64,000 nt of DNA from Rhodococcus koreensis (lineage in GTDB: Bacteria > Actinomycetota > Actinomycetes > Mycobacteriales > Mycobacteriaceae): the NCBI RefSeq assembly GCF_900105905.1, contig NZ_FNSV01000005.1, positions 4,588,001-4,652,000 on the forward strand, read 5' to 3'. The notes under the pieces were generated by a model. The model ran no database searches. It was not told the origin of the DNA and worked only from the letters and a program-made list of their open reading frames with translations. Positions 7,963 through 16,119 of the stretch are shown piece after piece; the first letter of the stretch is position 1, and each line of letters begins with the position of its first letter. Position numbers and translations under genes: made by a program.

Positions 7963-9639
7963 GTGAACCATCCCGTAGCGAGCGGCAAGCCTGCGATTCT
8001 CACCGTCGACGACGACCCCGGGGTGTCGCGCGCCGTCGCCCGCGATCTGCGGCGCCGATACGGTGAGAAGTACCGGATCATCCGCGCCGAATCCGGCGAA
8101 TCCGCACTCGACGCGATGAAGCAGATGAAGCTGCGCGGCGATCCCGTCGCGGCCATCCTCGCGGACTACCGCATGCCGGCGATGAGCGGGATCGAGTTCC
8201 TCGAGAAGGCCATGGACCTGTACCCGGTCGCGCGCCGGGTGCTGCTCACCGCGTACGCCGACACGGACGCGGCCATCGAGGCGATCAACGTCATCGACCT
8301 CGATCACTACCTGCTCAAGCCGTGGGATCCGCCCGAAGAGAAGCTGTACCCGGTGGTCGACGCCCTGCTCGAGGCGTGGGCGTCGTCCGATCACCACCCC
8401 GCCGAGGAGACGAAGGTCGTGGGGCATCGCTGGGCGCCGCGGTCTTCGGAGGTGCGCGAGTTCCTGGCCCGCAACCAGCTGTCGTACCGCTGGTACATGT
8501 CGGACGAGCCGGAGGGCGGGCGGTTGCTCAGCGCCGCCGGCGAGGACGGCCGGCGCCTGCCGGTCGTGATCTGCGCCGACGGCGAATGCCTGGTGGAACC
8601 GTCGGACACCGAACTGGGCCGGCATCTCGGACTGCGGACCGACCCGTCGGAGAACTTCTACGACCTCGTCGTCGTCGGCGGAGGCCCGGCCGGTCTCGGC
8701 GCCGCCGTGTACGGCGCTTCGGAGGGGCTGCGCACCGCGCTGATCGAGCGGACGGCCACCGGTGGACAGGCGGGGCAGAGTTCGCGCATCGAAAACTACC
8801 TCGGGTTCCCCGACGGCGTGTCCGGCGCGCAACTCGCCGAACGGGCCCGCCGGCAGGCCACCCGGTTCGGGGCCGAACTGATCACCACCCGCGACGTCGT
8901 GGCACTCGAGGTCAACGGCTCGGCGCGGACGGTCCGGTTCGCGGACGGCGACACCGTCGACGCGCACACGATCATCCTGGCGACCGGCGTCTCGTACCGG
9001 CGTCATCCCGCGCCCGGCGTCGACGACCTCACCGGCCGCGGCGTCTACTACGGTTCCGCCGTCACCGAGGCGGCCCGCTGCACCGACCAGGACGTGTACA
9101 TCGTCGGCGGGGCCAACTCCGCCGGACAGGCCGCCGTCTACCTGTCACGGGGCGCCCGGACGGTCACCATCGTCGTGCGGGCACAGTCGCTTGAGGATTC
9201 GATGTCGTACTACCTCGTCCAGCAGATCGAACGGAACCCGCGCATCCGCGTCCGACCGTGCACCGAGGTGATCGGCGTCGAGGGCGACGCGCACCTCGAG
9301 AAGATCCGGCTGCGCAACAACGCGACCGGCGACGAGCAGACCGTCGACGCCGGATTCCTGTTCCTGTTCATCGGCGCCGCCCCGCGAACCGACTGGCTCG
9401 ACGGCGTCGTCGCGCGGGACGAGAACGGGTTCGTCGTGTCCGGCCCCGACCTCGTCGTCGACGGCAAGCCGCCGCGCGGCTGGCCCCTCGACCGCCTCCC
9501 GCACCACCTCGAGACGAGTGTTCCGGGGATCTTCGCCGCCGGGGACGTGCGCTCGGAGTCGGCGAAGCGGGTGGCGTCGGCGGTCGGCGAAGGCGCCATG
9601 GCCGTGATGCTCGTCCACCGCTACATCGGCCAACCATGA
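7963..9639 (+). CDS. Response regulator receiver fused to thioredoxin reductase-like flavoprotein
   Basis: Residues 10-125 form a receiver domain with the acidic pocket (D16-D18), phosphoacceptor Asp68 (ILADYRMP), Thr96 and Lys119. A linker of about 90 residues looks like a degraded thioredoxin fold. From about 230 comes an FAD domain (DLVVVGGGPAGLGAA) and an NADPH domain (VYIVGGANSAGQAAVYLS, near residue 380), ending in the FAD motif GIFAAGDVR. The place where true thioredoxin reductases carry CxxC reads YYGSAVTEAARC, so the redox pair is missing. GTG 7963 follows GAGAGG. The gene is 13 bases upstream of a sensor kinase gene, its likely partner. Confidence 0.9.
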   Translation: MNHPVASGKPAILTVDDDPGVSRAVARDLRRRYGEKYRIIRAESGESALDAMKQMKLRGDPVAAILADYRMPAMSGIEFLEKAMDLYPVARRVLLTAYADTDAAIEAINVIDLDHYLLKPWDPPEEKLYPVVDALLEAWASSDHHPAEETKVVGHRWAPRSSEVREFLARNQLSYRWYMSDEPEGGRLLSAAGEDGRRLPVVICADGECLVEPSDTELGRHLGLRTDPSENFYDLVVVGGGPAGLGAAVYGASEGLRTALIERTATGGQAGQSSRIENYLGFPDGVSGAQLAERARRQATRFGAELITTRDVVALEVNGSARTVRFADGDTVDAHTIILATGVSYRRHPAPGVDDLTGRGVYYGSAVTEAARCTDQDVYIVGGANSAGQAAVYLSRGARTVTIVVRAQSLEDSMSYYLVQQIERNPRIRVRPCTEVIGVEGDAHLEKIRLRNNATGDEQTVDAGFLFLFIGAAPRTDWLDGVVARDENGFVVSGPDLVVDGKPPRGWPLDRLPHHLETSVPGIFAAGDVRSESAKRVASAVGEGAMAVMLVHRYIGQP

Positions 9640-9652
9640 CCAGGGGCAGACC

Positions 9653-11101
9653 ATGAGCCGACTTCCGTGCGATCCCCCCGAGCTGAGGACGCTGTTCCTC
9701 TTCGAGAAGCTCACCGACCACCAGCTCGAGCAGCTCTGCGAGAAGGGGCACGTCGAGCTGATCGAACCCGGCCCGGTGTTCGCGGAGGGTGAGATCGCGA
9801 CGTGCTTCTACGTGCTGATCGAGGGCGAACTCGTGCTGAGCAAGCTGTCGGGCGGCGAGGAGATCGAGTTCAACCGGACGTCGCAGCGCGGCGTGTACTC
9901 CGGGGCCTGGCAGTCGTACCTCGGCGACCGCGCACCCCAGACGTACACCGCGTCGATGCGCGTCACCGCGCCGTCGAAGTTCTTCGTCCTCGACGCCGAC
10001 CGGTTCGGGCAGCTGATGCGCGAATGGTTCCCGATGGCCGTGCACCTGCTGGAGGGACTGTTCTTCGGCAACCAGAACGCGAAGCAGGTCGTCGATCAGC
10101 GGGAGCGCCTCCTCGCGCTGGGGTCACTGTCGGCGGGGCTCACGCATGAGCTGAACAACCCGGCGGCCGCCGCGGTCCGGGCGACGGCGTCGCTACGCGA
10201 CCGGGTGTCGCACATGCGGCAGAAACTCGGTGTCATCGCGTCGGGGGTGTACGACCGGCAGGCGCTGGCCACGTTGATCCGGTTGCAGGAGGAGACCGCC
10301 GAACTGGTGGCGAAGGCGCCGACGCTCTCTCCCCTCGAGGCGTCCGACCGCGAGGACGAACTCGGCGACTGGTTCGACGACCACGGCGTCTCCGGCGGCT
10401 GGGACCTGGCGCCCACGTTCGTGCAGGCCGGGCTCGACGTGCCGTGGCTGGAACGGATCGTCGCCAGTGTCGACGACGCAGCGATGGTCGAGAGCGCGAT
10501 CCGCTGGCTCAACTACACCATCGAGACCGAACTGCTGATGAACGAAATCGCCGACTCCACCGCCCGGGTCTCCACGCTCGTGAACGCCGCGAAACAGTAC
10601 TCGCAGATGGACCGTGCCCCCTACCAGCGCATCGACCTGCGGGAACTGCTCGACAGCTCGCTGGTGATGCTCGGCCGCAAGATCGGCGACTCGATCGCGG
10701 TGGTCAAGGAATACGATCCCACGCTGCCGCAGATCCCCGCGTACGCCGCGGAACTCAATCAGGTGTGGACGAACCTCATCGACAACGCGGTCGCCGCCAT
10801 GAACGGCCACGGCACCCTCACCGTCCGCACCCGGCGCGACGGCGACATGGCGCTCATCGAGATCGGCGACACCGGACCGGGTGTGCCCGAAGAGATCCGG
10901 TCACGCATCTTCGAACCGTTCTTCACCACGAAACCCGTGGGCGAGGGAACCGGGCTCGGCCTCGACATCTCCTGGCGCATCGTCGTGAAGAAGCACCGCG
11001 GCGACCTGCGCGTGGAATCCGAACCGGGCGACACCCGGTTCCAGGTCCGCATTCCGATCGAACCCGAAGTCGCAGCAGCAGAAGGAGTCACCGATGGGTG
11101 A
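9653..11101 (+). CDS. Histidine kinase with N-terminal cyclic-nucleotide-binding domain
   Basis: A 482-residue soluble sensor kinase with no membrane helix. Residues about 12-130 match a cNMP/CRP-like sensor domain (FLFEKLTDHQLEQLCEKG, then EGEIATCFYVLIEGEL). The phosphoacceptor is His165 (LTHELNNPAAAA), in a family where the H-box is HELNNP. The ATPase domain shows the N box (NLIDNAVAAM), DTGPGVP, and GTGLGLDIS. It lies between the receiver-flavoprotein fusion and a UBP zinc-finger gene that its 3' end overlaps by 8 bases. The receiver is the probable phosphotransfer partner. The ligand is unknown and could be a nucleotide or a redox cue. Confidence 0.9.
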   Translation: MSRLPCDPPELRTLFLFEKLTDHQLEQLCEKGHVELIEPGPVFAEGEIATCFYVLIEGELVLSKLSGGEEIEFNRTSQRGVYSGAWQSYLGDRAPQTYTASMRVTAPSKFFVLDADRFGQLMREWFPMAVHLLEGLFFGNQNAKQVVDQRERLLALGSLSAGLTHELNNPAAAAVRATASLRDRVSHMRQKLGVIASGVYDRQALATLIRLQEETAELVAKAPTLSPLEASDREDELGDWFDDHGVSGGWDLAPTFVQAGLDVPWLERIVASVDDAAMVESAIRWLNYTIETELLMNEIADSTARVSTLVNAAKQYSQMDRAPYQRIDLRELLDSSLVMLGRKIGDSIAVVKEYDPTLPQIPAYAAELNQVWTNLIDNAVAAMNGHGTLTVRTRRDGDMALIEIGDTGPGVPEEIRSRIFEPFFTTKPVGEGTGLGLDISWRIVVKKHRGDLRVESEPGDTRFQVRIPIEPEVAAAEGVTDG

Positions 11102-11441
11102 GCTGGACGGAATCGACCCGAATGTGCCGCCGAGCGGGGAAGGCTGCGTCGAATGCGACAGCGCCGGCGGGTGGTGGGTGCACCTGCGCCGCTGCGCGCA
11201 GTGCGGTCACATCGGGTGCTGCGACTCCTCCCCGGAACAGCACGCCACCAAACACGCCGCCGACACCGGGCACCCCGTCGTGCGGAGCTTCGAACCGGGC
11301 GAGGACTGGTTCTGGAACTACGCCACCGAGACGGCGTTCGAAGGTCCCGAACTTGCCCCGCCGCAACATCATCCGATCGATCAGACCGTCCCCGGTCCCG
11401 GCCCCCGGGTTCCGTCGGACTGGCAGGCGCACGTTCACTGA
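11094..11441 (+). CDS. UBP-type zinc finger protein
   Basis: A 115-residue protein built around a ubiquitin-protease-type (ZnF-UBP) zinc finger. Ligand residues are in place: Cys18, Cys21, Cys34, Cys37, Cys42/43, His50, His54 and His60, with the GCC(D)..H..H..GHPV pattern of the family. In eukaryotes the fold binds the ubiquitin C-terminus; in bacteria its partner is not established. It overlaps the kinase gene by 8 bases, which implies translational coupling and a shared task. The tail after residue 75 is acidic then Pro-rich. Confidence 0.85.
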   Translation: MGELDGIDPNVPPSGEGCVECDSAGGWWVHLRRCAQCGHIGCCDSSPEQHATKHAADTGHPVVRSFEPGEDWFWNYATETAFEGPELAPPQHHPIDQTVPGPGPRVPSDWQAHVH

Positions 11442-11442
11442 C

Positions 11443-11790
11443 TCAGAGTTGCGCGAAACGCTGTGCCGTCGCCGCGTCCTGCTCGTCGTACCGGGCCAGC
11501 GCCGCTTCGAACTTCGCCTTCAGGTCCAAGGCGTAACGCTCGTGCGCGGCGAACGTCCCGACCGCCGAATTCTCTTCCGCGACGCCCGGGCCGCCGATCG
11601 CCGTCGCCCGGAACCGCGCGGCCAGTTCCGCCGCCGACCGCAGATGGGTTTCGCCGAGGCCGAAGTTCTCCGGCGCGAGTTCGCGGTGCGCCCGCTCCCG
11701 CAGGTCCCGCATGTCCGCCGCCAACACCTCGCACGCGGCGATACACCGCACCAACGCGTCCCGATCCACTTCGAGCCGATCCTCGGTCAT
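11443..11790 (-). CDS. Small helical protein, ESX/type VII secretion-like
   Basis: A predicted all-helical protein of 115 residues (MTEDRLEVDRDALVRC at the start). The size and two-helix organisation resemble the WXG100/EspC-like small proteins of actinobacteria. A helix from about residue 8 to 40 is followed by a second from 55 to 110, but no WxG motif is visible. The start ATG at 11790 follows AGGGGG; an upstream ATG at 11874 lacks a ribosome site. It converges with the zinc-finger gene, with 1 base between the stop codons. The T7SS link is tentative. Confidence 0.55.
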   Translation of the reverse strand: MTEDRLEVDRDALVRCIAACEVLAADMRDLRERAHRELAPENFGLGETHLRSAAELAARFRATAIGGPGVAEENSAVGTFAAHERYALDLKAKFEAALARYDEQDAATAQRFAQL

Positions 11791-11946
11791 CCGTCCCCCT
11801 ACGGTCGTCGCTCCACCCGCGAGAGAAACTACCCGCTCCCCCGCCGGCAATGCTTCCCTCAGCGCTGCCTTCACACCGAGCGACCGTTATGGTGCAGGTC
11901 ACCAGGGTCGGCCAACGAAGGTCGCCGGAAACGAAGGATGCGAACT

Positions 11947-12714
11947 GTGGAAATTCAGGGAACCGCCGCACTGGTCACCGGAGCAGCCTCGGGCCTCGGT
12001 GCCGCCACCGCCAAGCGTCTCGCCGACGCCGGCGCCACCGTGTTCGGACTGGACCTGCAGCAGTCCATCGAACGCGCCGGCGACACCGTCCCCGACGGTG
12101 TCACCCTCCTCGCCACCGACGTCACCAGCGGCGACGAGGTCCAGGCCGCGATCGACACGATCGTCGAGTCGGGTCTGCCGCTGCGCATCGTCGTCAACTG
12201 CGCCGGCGTCGGCTGGGCCGGCCGCATTCTGTCGAAGAAGGGCCCGCACGACCTCGAACTGTTCCGCACCGTCATCACCGTCAACCTGCTCGGCACGTTC
12301 AACGTCCTGCGCCTCGCCGCCGACGCCATCTCCAAGACCGACACCGTCGACGAGTCCGGGCAGCGCGGCGTCATCGTCAACACCGCATCCGTCGCCGCAT
12401 TCGAGGGCCAGATCGGCCAGATCGCCTACTCCGCATCCAAGGGCGGGGTGCACGGCATGACCGTCCCCGCCGCCCGCGACCTCGCCCAGTTCGGCATCCG
12501 CGTCAACACCATCGCCCCCGGCATCATCGACACCCCGATGCTCGCCGGTGTCACCGACGAATACCGCAAGGGCCTCGAAGCCGGCGTGCCGTTCCCGTCC
12601 CGCCTCGGACAGCCCGCCGAGTACGCACAACTCGTCCAGATGATCGTCGAACACGACTACCTCAACGGTGAGACCATTCGTATGGACGGCGCCCTGCGCA
12701 TGGCGCCGCGGTAG
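11947..12714 (+). CDS. Short-chain dehydrogenase, HSD10-like 3-hydroxyacyl-CoA dehydrogenase
   Basis: A 255-residue classical SDR with the cofactor motif TGAASGLG, NCAG, and the Ser...Tyr-x3-Lys catalytic set (NTASVAAF and YSASKGG). The closest recognisable type is the 17-beta-HSD10 / type II 3-hydroxyacyl-CoA dehydrogenase group, shown by TGAASGLGAATAKRL and the PGIIDTPML segment. It would oxidise a 3-hydroxyacyl-CoA with NAD+. The start is GTG 11947, with GAAGGA 8 nt upstream; ATG 11938 in the same frame is possible. The stop TAG is the first part of a palindromic repeat. Confidence 0.85.
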   Translation: MEIQGTAALVTGAASGLGAATAKRLADAGATVFGLDLQQSIERAGDTVPDGVTLLATDVTSGDEVQAAIDTIVESGLPLRIVVNCAGVGWAGRILSKKGPHDLELFRTVITVNLLGTFNVLRLAADAISKTDTVDESGQRGVIVNTASVAAFEGQIGQIAYSASKGGVHGMTVPAARDLAQFGIRVNTIAPGIIDTPMLAGVTDEYRKGLEAGVPFPSRLGQPAEYAQLVQMIVEHDYLNGETIRMDGALRMAPR

Positions 12715-12725
12715 GCGGCTCCGCC

Positions 12726-12773
12726 GCCCGTGCGTGGTTAACGAGTCTCTGGACTCTTCAACCGCGCACGGGC
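12726..12773 (+). terminator. Stop-proximal palindrome (repeat family A, copy 1)
   Basis: GCCCGTGCG (12726-12734) pairs with CGCACGGGC (12765-12773), and the inner bases continue as an imperfect stem down to GAGTC/GACTC. A GC hairpin, GGCGGCTCCGCCGCC, begins right at the TAG stop (12712-12714). The same TAGGCGGCTYCGCCGCCCGTGCG block recurs at 16901 and, reversed, at the right edge of the window. The probable role is transcription termination. Confidence 0.7.
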
Positions 12774-12797
12774 GCGAAGCGCCCTAGGAGGGCTGAA

Positions 12798-13427
12798 ATG
12801 GGGTTCTACTCGGACCGGATCGTCCCGCGACTCGTCGACATCAGTTGCGGGATGAAGTTCACCGAACCGACGCGGCGACGCGTCTGCGCCGGGCTGCGCG
12901 GGCGCGTGGTGGAGATCGGATTCGGGTCGGGCCTCAACATCCCGTTCTACCCGGCCGCCGTCGAGTCGGTGAGCGCCGTCGAACCCGCCGACCTCGGCTG
13001 GAAGCTGGCCGGCAAGCGCCTGGCGGCGTCGACGACGCCGGTCGAAAGGTCCGGCCTCGACGGTCAGTCACTCCCCTTCCCCGACAACAGTTTCGACACC
13101 GCACTGTCCACCTGGACGATGTGCACCATCCCCGACGCCGACGCCGCGCTCCGAGAGGTCCTGCGCGTCCTGAAACCCGGCGGCACACTGCATTTCGTCG
13201 AGCACGGTCTCGCCCCGGACGAAAACGTCCAGCGGTGGCAGCGCCGGCTCGAACCGATCCAGAAAACCGTCGCCGGTGGTTGCCACCTCACCCGCGACAT
13301 CCCCGCCCTGGTCACGAACGCCGGTTTCGACATCCAGGACCTCGACCGCTTCTACGAGACAGCCGCACCGAAAATCGTCGGCGCCTACTCACTCGGGGTT
13401 GCGGCTTCGCCACCCGTGCGCGGCTGA
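12798..13427 (+). CDS. Class I SAM-dependent methyltransferase
   Basis: A 209-residue Rossmann-fold methyltransferase. Motif I reads VVEIGFGSGLNIPFY (near residue 37), motif II ends in VEPAD, and the post-I segments are DGQSLPFPDNSFD and LREVLRVLKPGG, a Methyltransf_11 pattern. The EHGLAPDE segment and the C-terminal region resemble phospholipid or small-molecule methyltransferases of the UbiE group. The substrate is unknown. An AGGAGG at 12786-12791 precedes the ATG. The last codons (AASPPVRG) lie in the palindromic repeat that follows, so the C-terminus was probably shaped by repeat insertion. Confidence 0.85.
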   Translation: MGFYSDRIVPRLVDISCGMKFTEPTRRRVCAGLRGRVVEIGFGSGLNIPFYPAAVESVSAVEPADLGWKLAGKRLAASTTPVERSGLDGQSLPFPDNSFDTALSTWTMCTIPDADAALREVLRVLKPGGTLHFVEHGLAPDENVQRWQRRLEPIQKTVAGGCHLTRDIPALVTNAGFDIQDLDRFYETAAPKIVGAYSLGVAASPPVRG

Positions 13428-13458
13428 GGAGTCCAGGGACTCGTCAACCACTCACGGG
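13413..13458 (+). terminator. Stop-spanning palindrome (repeat family A, copy 2)
   Basis: CCCGTG (13413-13418) pairs with CACGGG (13453-13458), and the apex GAGTCC/GGACTC is perfect. Intermediate bases match the arms of copies 1 and 3. The methyltransferase stop codon (13425-13427) is inside the left arm. Confidence 0.65.
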
Positions 13459-13501
13459 GCGCTAGGCTGCTGTCGATCCGTGAACAGACGAGGGGGGCTT
13501 C

Positions 13502-13837
13502 GTGGGGACGTTGAAAGCTGATCTGGAGCAGCTCGACAAGCTGGGGGGAACTTTGCGCGCACTGGCCGACGAGGCCGGTGGTCTGCGAACCGGTCCGGCG
13601 GCAGGACCGTTCGCGTCCACGCTTGGAGGTGTGATGAGCTCCGTCATCGAGGCATCCGGCATCTCCGCGGATCTCGTGGATGCAGCGCTCGTGCCGGCGA
13701 TCAAGGAACGACTCGGCGAGACCGGCGACGTGATGATCCATGTCGCGCAGGAGTACCGGAACCAGGACGAATCGTCAGCCGACCGGTTCGTCGCCGCCTA
13801 CACGAACGCCACCGGCGAGTGGAGCGGCGAAGCATGA
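13502..13837 (+). CDS. EspC-like small type VII secretion-associated protein
   Basis: A 111-residue helical protein (GTLKADLEQLDKLGGTLRAL at the start). Length, Gly between two helical halves, and the late ...ADRFVAAYTNATGEW segment resemble the EspC/DUF2580 group of ESX substrates. No classical WxG is present in the turn. The start is GTG 13502, after the purine stretch GAGGGGGG. The stop codon overlaps the next gene's start (ATGA), and a third gene overlaps that one, so the three are one operon. No ESX core genes (EccC or EccD) are in this window. Confidence 0.6.
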   Translation: MGTLKADLEQLDKLGGTLRALADEAGGLRTGPAAGPFASTLGGVMSSVIEASGISADLVDAALVPAIKERLGETGDVMIHVAQEYRNQDESSADRFVAAYTNATGEWSGEA

Positions 13838-16119
13838 GCCTCACTCGCACCCAGATCGACTCCTGGAATCCCGCGACTCTGACCGAGATCGGTGACGCAT
13901 GGATCGCCCTCGGCACCAAGGTCGAAGATCTCTTCACCCGATACGTCGACGGCGTGACCAAGGTCAACGACACCTACTGGGAGGGCAAAACCGCCGAGGC
14001 CGCCCAGAACCGGGCGAATGCCGACAAGAAGACGGCGCTTGTCGTGGTCGATCAACTGGAAGCACTCGCCAACCGTGCGAAGCAGGGTTTCCACGACGTC
14101 GACGCACCCTTGCAGCGTGCGCGGATGGCGATCGTGGCCGCCGAGTCTGCGGGTTTCCGCGTAGCCGACGACCTGACGGTCACCGATCCCGGGACCCCCG
14201 ATCCCGACAACGATCGCGTGAACGACATGACCGGATGGCAACGCGACATCGCCGACGCCGCGTCGGCGACGGAAACTGCCGACGCAACCGTCAGGGACGC
14301 ACTCGCTTCCGCTCGCGACGGGCTCCGGGCAACGTTCACCTCCGCCGCGGCGCTGGGCTCCGATCAGGGTGCGTCCGACGGTACGCAACTCGTCTCCGAC
14401 CCCGCCGGATTGAATCCCGAGCAGGTCCAGAGACTGACCGAGGCCGGGGAACTTACCCCCGAGCAGCTCGACGCCGTGAACTCCGGCAACGCCGCGACGA
14501 TCCCTGCGTCGCAGATGGAGTACCTGAATCAGGTCAGCCGGTCACTGGACGGAAAGAGTCCACAGGAGATCCAGCAGATCATGGACAAGCTACCTCCGGA
14601 CTCTGCGCGTGCCCTGGCGAACTCGCTTCAAATCGTGTCGAACGACAAGATCACGGCCACCATCAAGGGCGACTCGCAGGTGCCGACGACCGGCGGCCTG
14701 AACCTGCTACCCGATAAGATGGTCGAATCGCTGACCCGGGACGATCTCGTGACCCGCGGTTTCAAGATGGTCGGGCCCACCGGTGCATCCAGCGTCGAAC
14801 TGAACGGAGTCGCCGACAACCAGGCGATCGCCGACATCGTCCAGGCAGGCGATGCGCAGTACAAGAGCGGCAGCAGCCTCGATCAGCACCTTCTGGAGGT
14901 CGGTCGCCAGTACCTCGACGCCCAGGTCGCGCACGAACAGAACCCAAACCACAAGTTCGAGTACTTCACGGTCGACGGCCGGGGAACCGAGAACACGGCG
15001 ATCACCGAAGGCATCTTCACCGCCGTCGGCGACGACAAGATCGCCGTTCAAAACGCGGTCACCCAGCCCGACACCGGCCAGAATCTGGTGCGCGACGTCC
15101 TCACTCACAACTGGTCCGACAACGGGCAAGCAGCAGCCTCGATGTTCCGGTTCGACGACGCAGAGGCCACTGTCGAGGACCCCCGCAACCCGGCCGACGT
15201 CGAAGCCGCGACACGCAGCGGGCAGATCATGTCAGCCCTCGCCGAGAACATGAGTACCGACTGGGACACGTTCCGGGGAATACCCGGCACCGACGGGCAA
15301 TCCGTCGGAGAGGTCAACCCGGACCTCCTTCGGACCATGTCCCACAGCATGAGTCCGTACATCAGCGACCTCGCGGGCGCCGGCCGACCAGAGAACCCCG
15401 GCTTCAACATCGGCACCTGGGCAGACCCCGCCGACAACAACCACTTCGGCGGCTCGTCGAACGTATTCGCCGTGATGAACACCGACCCCGAGGCCGGAAC
15501 ACACTTCACCCAGTCCTCGATGCAGGAAATCCTTGCCGCGGAGGGCCGGTACGCACACGACCCCGCGGCACCCCTGGCCGGTGGCGACCTCTCCACCGCA
15601 GGCCGAATCCACGGCCTCATGGACAGGGGACTACTCCTCTCGACCGAGGACAGCTACAGCGACAAGGCCGAGCAGGCGCAGGCAATCTACGACCGCAAAG
15701 CGGCGGCATACGGCGCTCTCACCAGCATCGGCTCCGTAGGCCTGGACCGCCTTCCCGGCGGGGAATTCATCAACACCATGATCGACGCGGGCGGCGACCC
15801 CCTGAAAGACGCCGTCATCGGCAAGGCGCCGGGGCCGGCACCCTCCGTCGCCCTGGAAGCTCCGGACTTCTACCGCGACTACTACAACATTCTCCAAGCG
15901 ACGCCGGAGCTTCCCGCGAGCTTCCGAGGGGATTACCCCTGGGCATTCGATTCGTCTGGCGACCTCCTGTCTTGGGAGGACCTCCGTTCGAATGCCGAGA
16001 TGAAAGGTTACGGAAAGGATCCTCTCCAAACCATGTTCAGCAACCTCGGCGATCCGGCCGACGGGAACGGGGAACGTATCCGAAACGGTTACGACGACGT
16101 GGTACGCAACGATGGTTGA
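13834..16119 (+). CDS. Large T7SS-associated protein with TPR-repeat-region-like middle
   Basis: A 761-residue protein with an N-terminal helical, WXG/LXG-like section (residues 1-170, including YWEGKTAEAAQNRANADKK). A middle section resembles the mycobacterial TPR-repeat-region family (LNPEQVQRLTEAGELTPEQL, then SPQEIQQIMDKLPPDSARAL). The long C-terminal part contains GGEFINTMIDAGGDPLKD. No catalytic motif was recognised. The layout, with a secretion-type helical N-terminus on a long unique C-terminus, is that of secreted actinobacterial effectors. ATG 13834 overlaps the upstream stop. The downstream lipoprotein gene overlaps its 3' end by 8 bases. Confidence 0.65.
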   Translation: MSLTRTQIDSWNPATLTEIGDAWIALGTKVEDLFTRYVDGVTKVNDTYWEGKTAEAAQNRANADKKTALVVVDQLEALANRAKQGFHDVDAPLQRARMAIVAAESAGFRVADDLTVTDPGTPDPDNDRVNDMTGWQRDIADAASATETADATVRDALASARDGLRATFTSAAALGSDQGASDGTQLVSDPAGLNPEQVQRLTEAGELTPEQLDAVNSGNAATIPASQMEYLNQVSRSLDGKSPQEIQQIMDKLPPDSARALANSLQIVSNDKITATIKGDSQVPTTGGLNLLPDKMVESLTRDDLVTRGFKMVGPTGASSVELNGVADNQAIADIVQAGDAQYKSGSSLDQHLLEVGRQYLDAQVAHEQNPNHKFEYFTVDGRGTENTAITEGIFTAVGDDKIAVQNAVTQPDTGQNLVRDVLTHNWSDNGQAAASMFRFDDAEATVEDPRNPADVEAATRSGQIMSALAENMSTDWDTFRGIPGTDGQSVGEVNPDLLRTMSHSMSPYISDLAGAGRPENPGFNIGTWADPADNNHFGGSSNVFAVMNTDPEAGTHFTQSSMQEILAAEGRYAHDPAAPLAGGDLSTAGRIHGLMDRGLLLSTEDSYSDKAEQAQAIYDRKAAAYGALTSIGSVGLDRLPGGEFINTMIDAGGDPLKDAVIGKAPGPAPSVALEAPDFYRDYYNILQATPELPASFRGDYPWAFDSSGDLLSWEDLRSNAEMKGYGKDPLQTMFSNLGDPADGNGERIRNGYDDVVRNDG

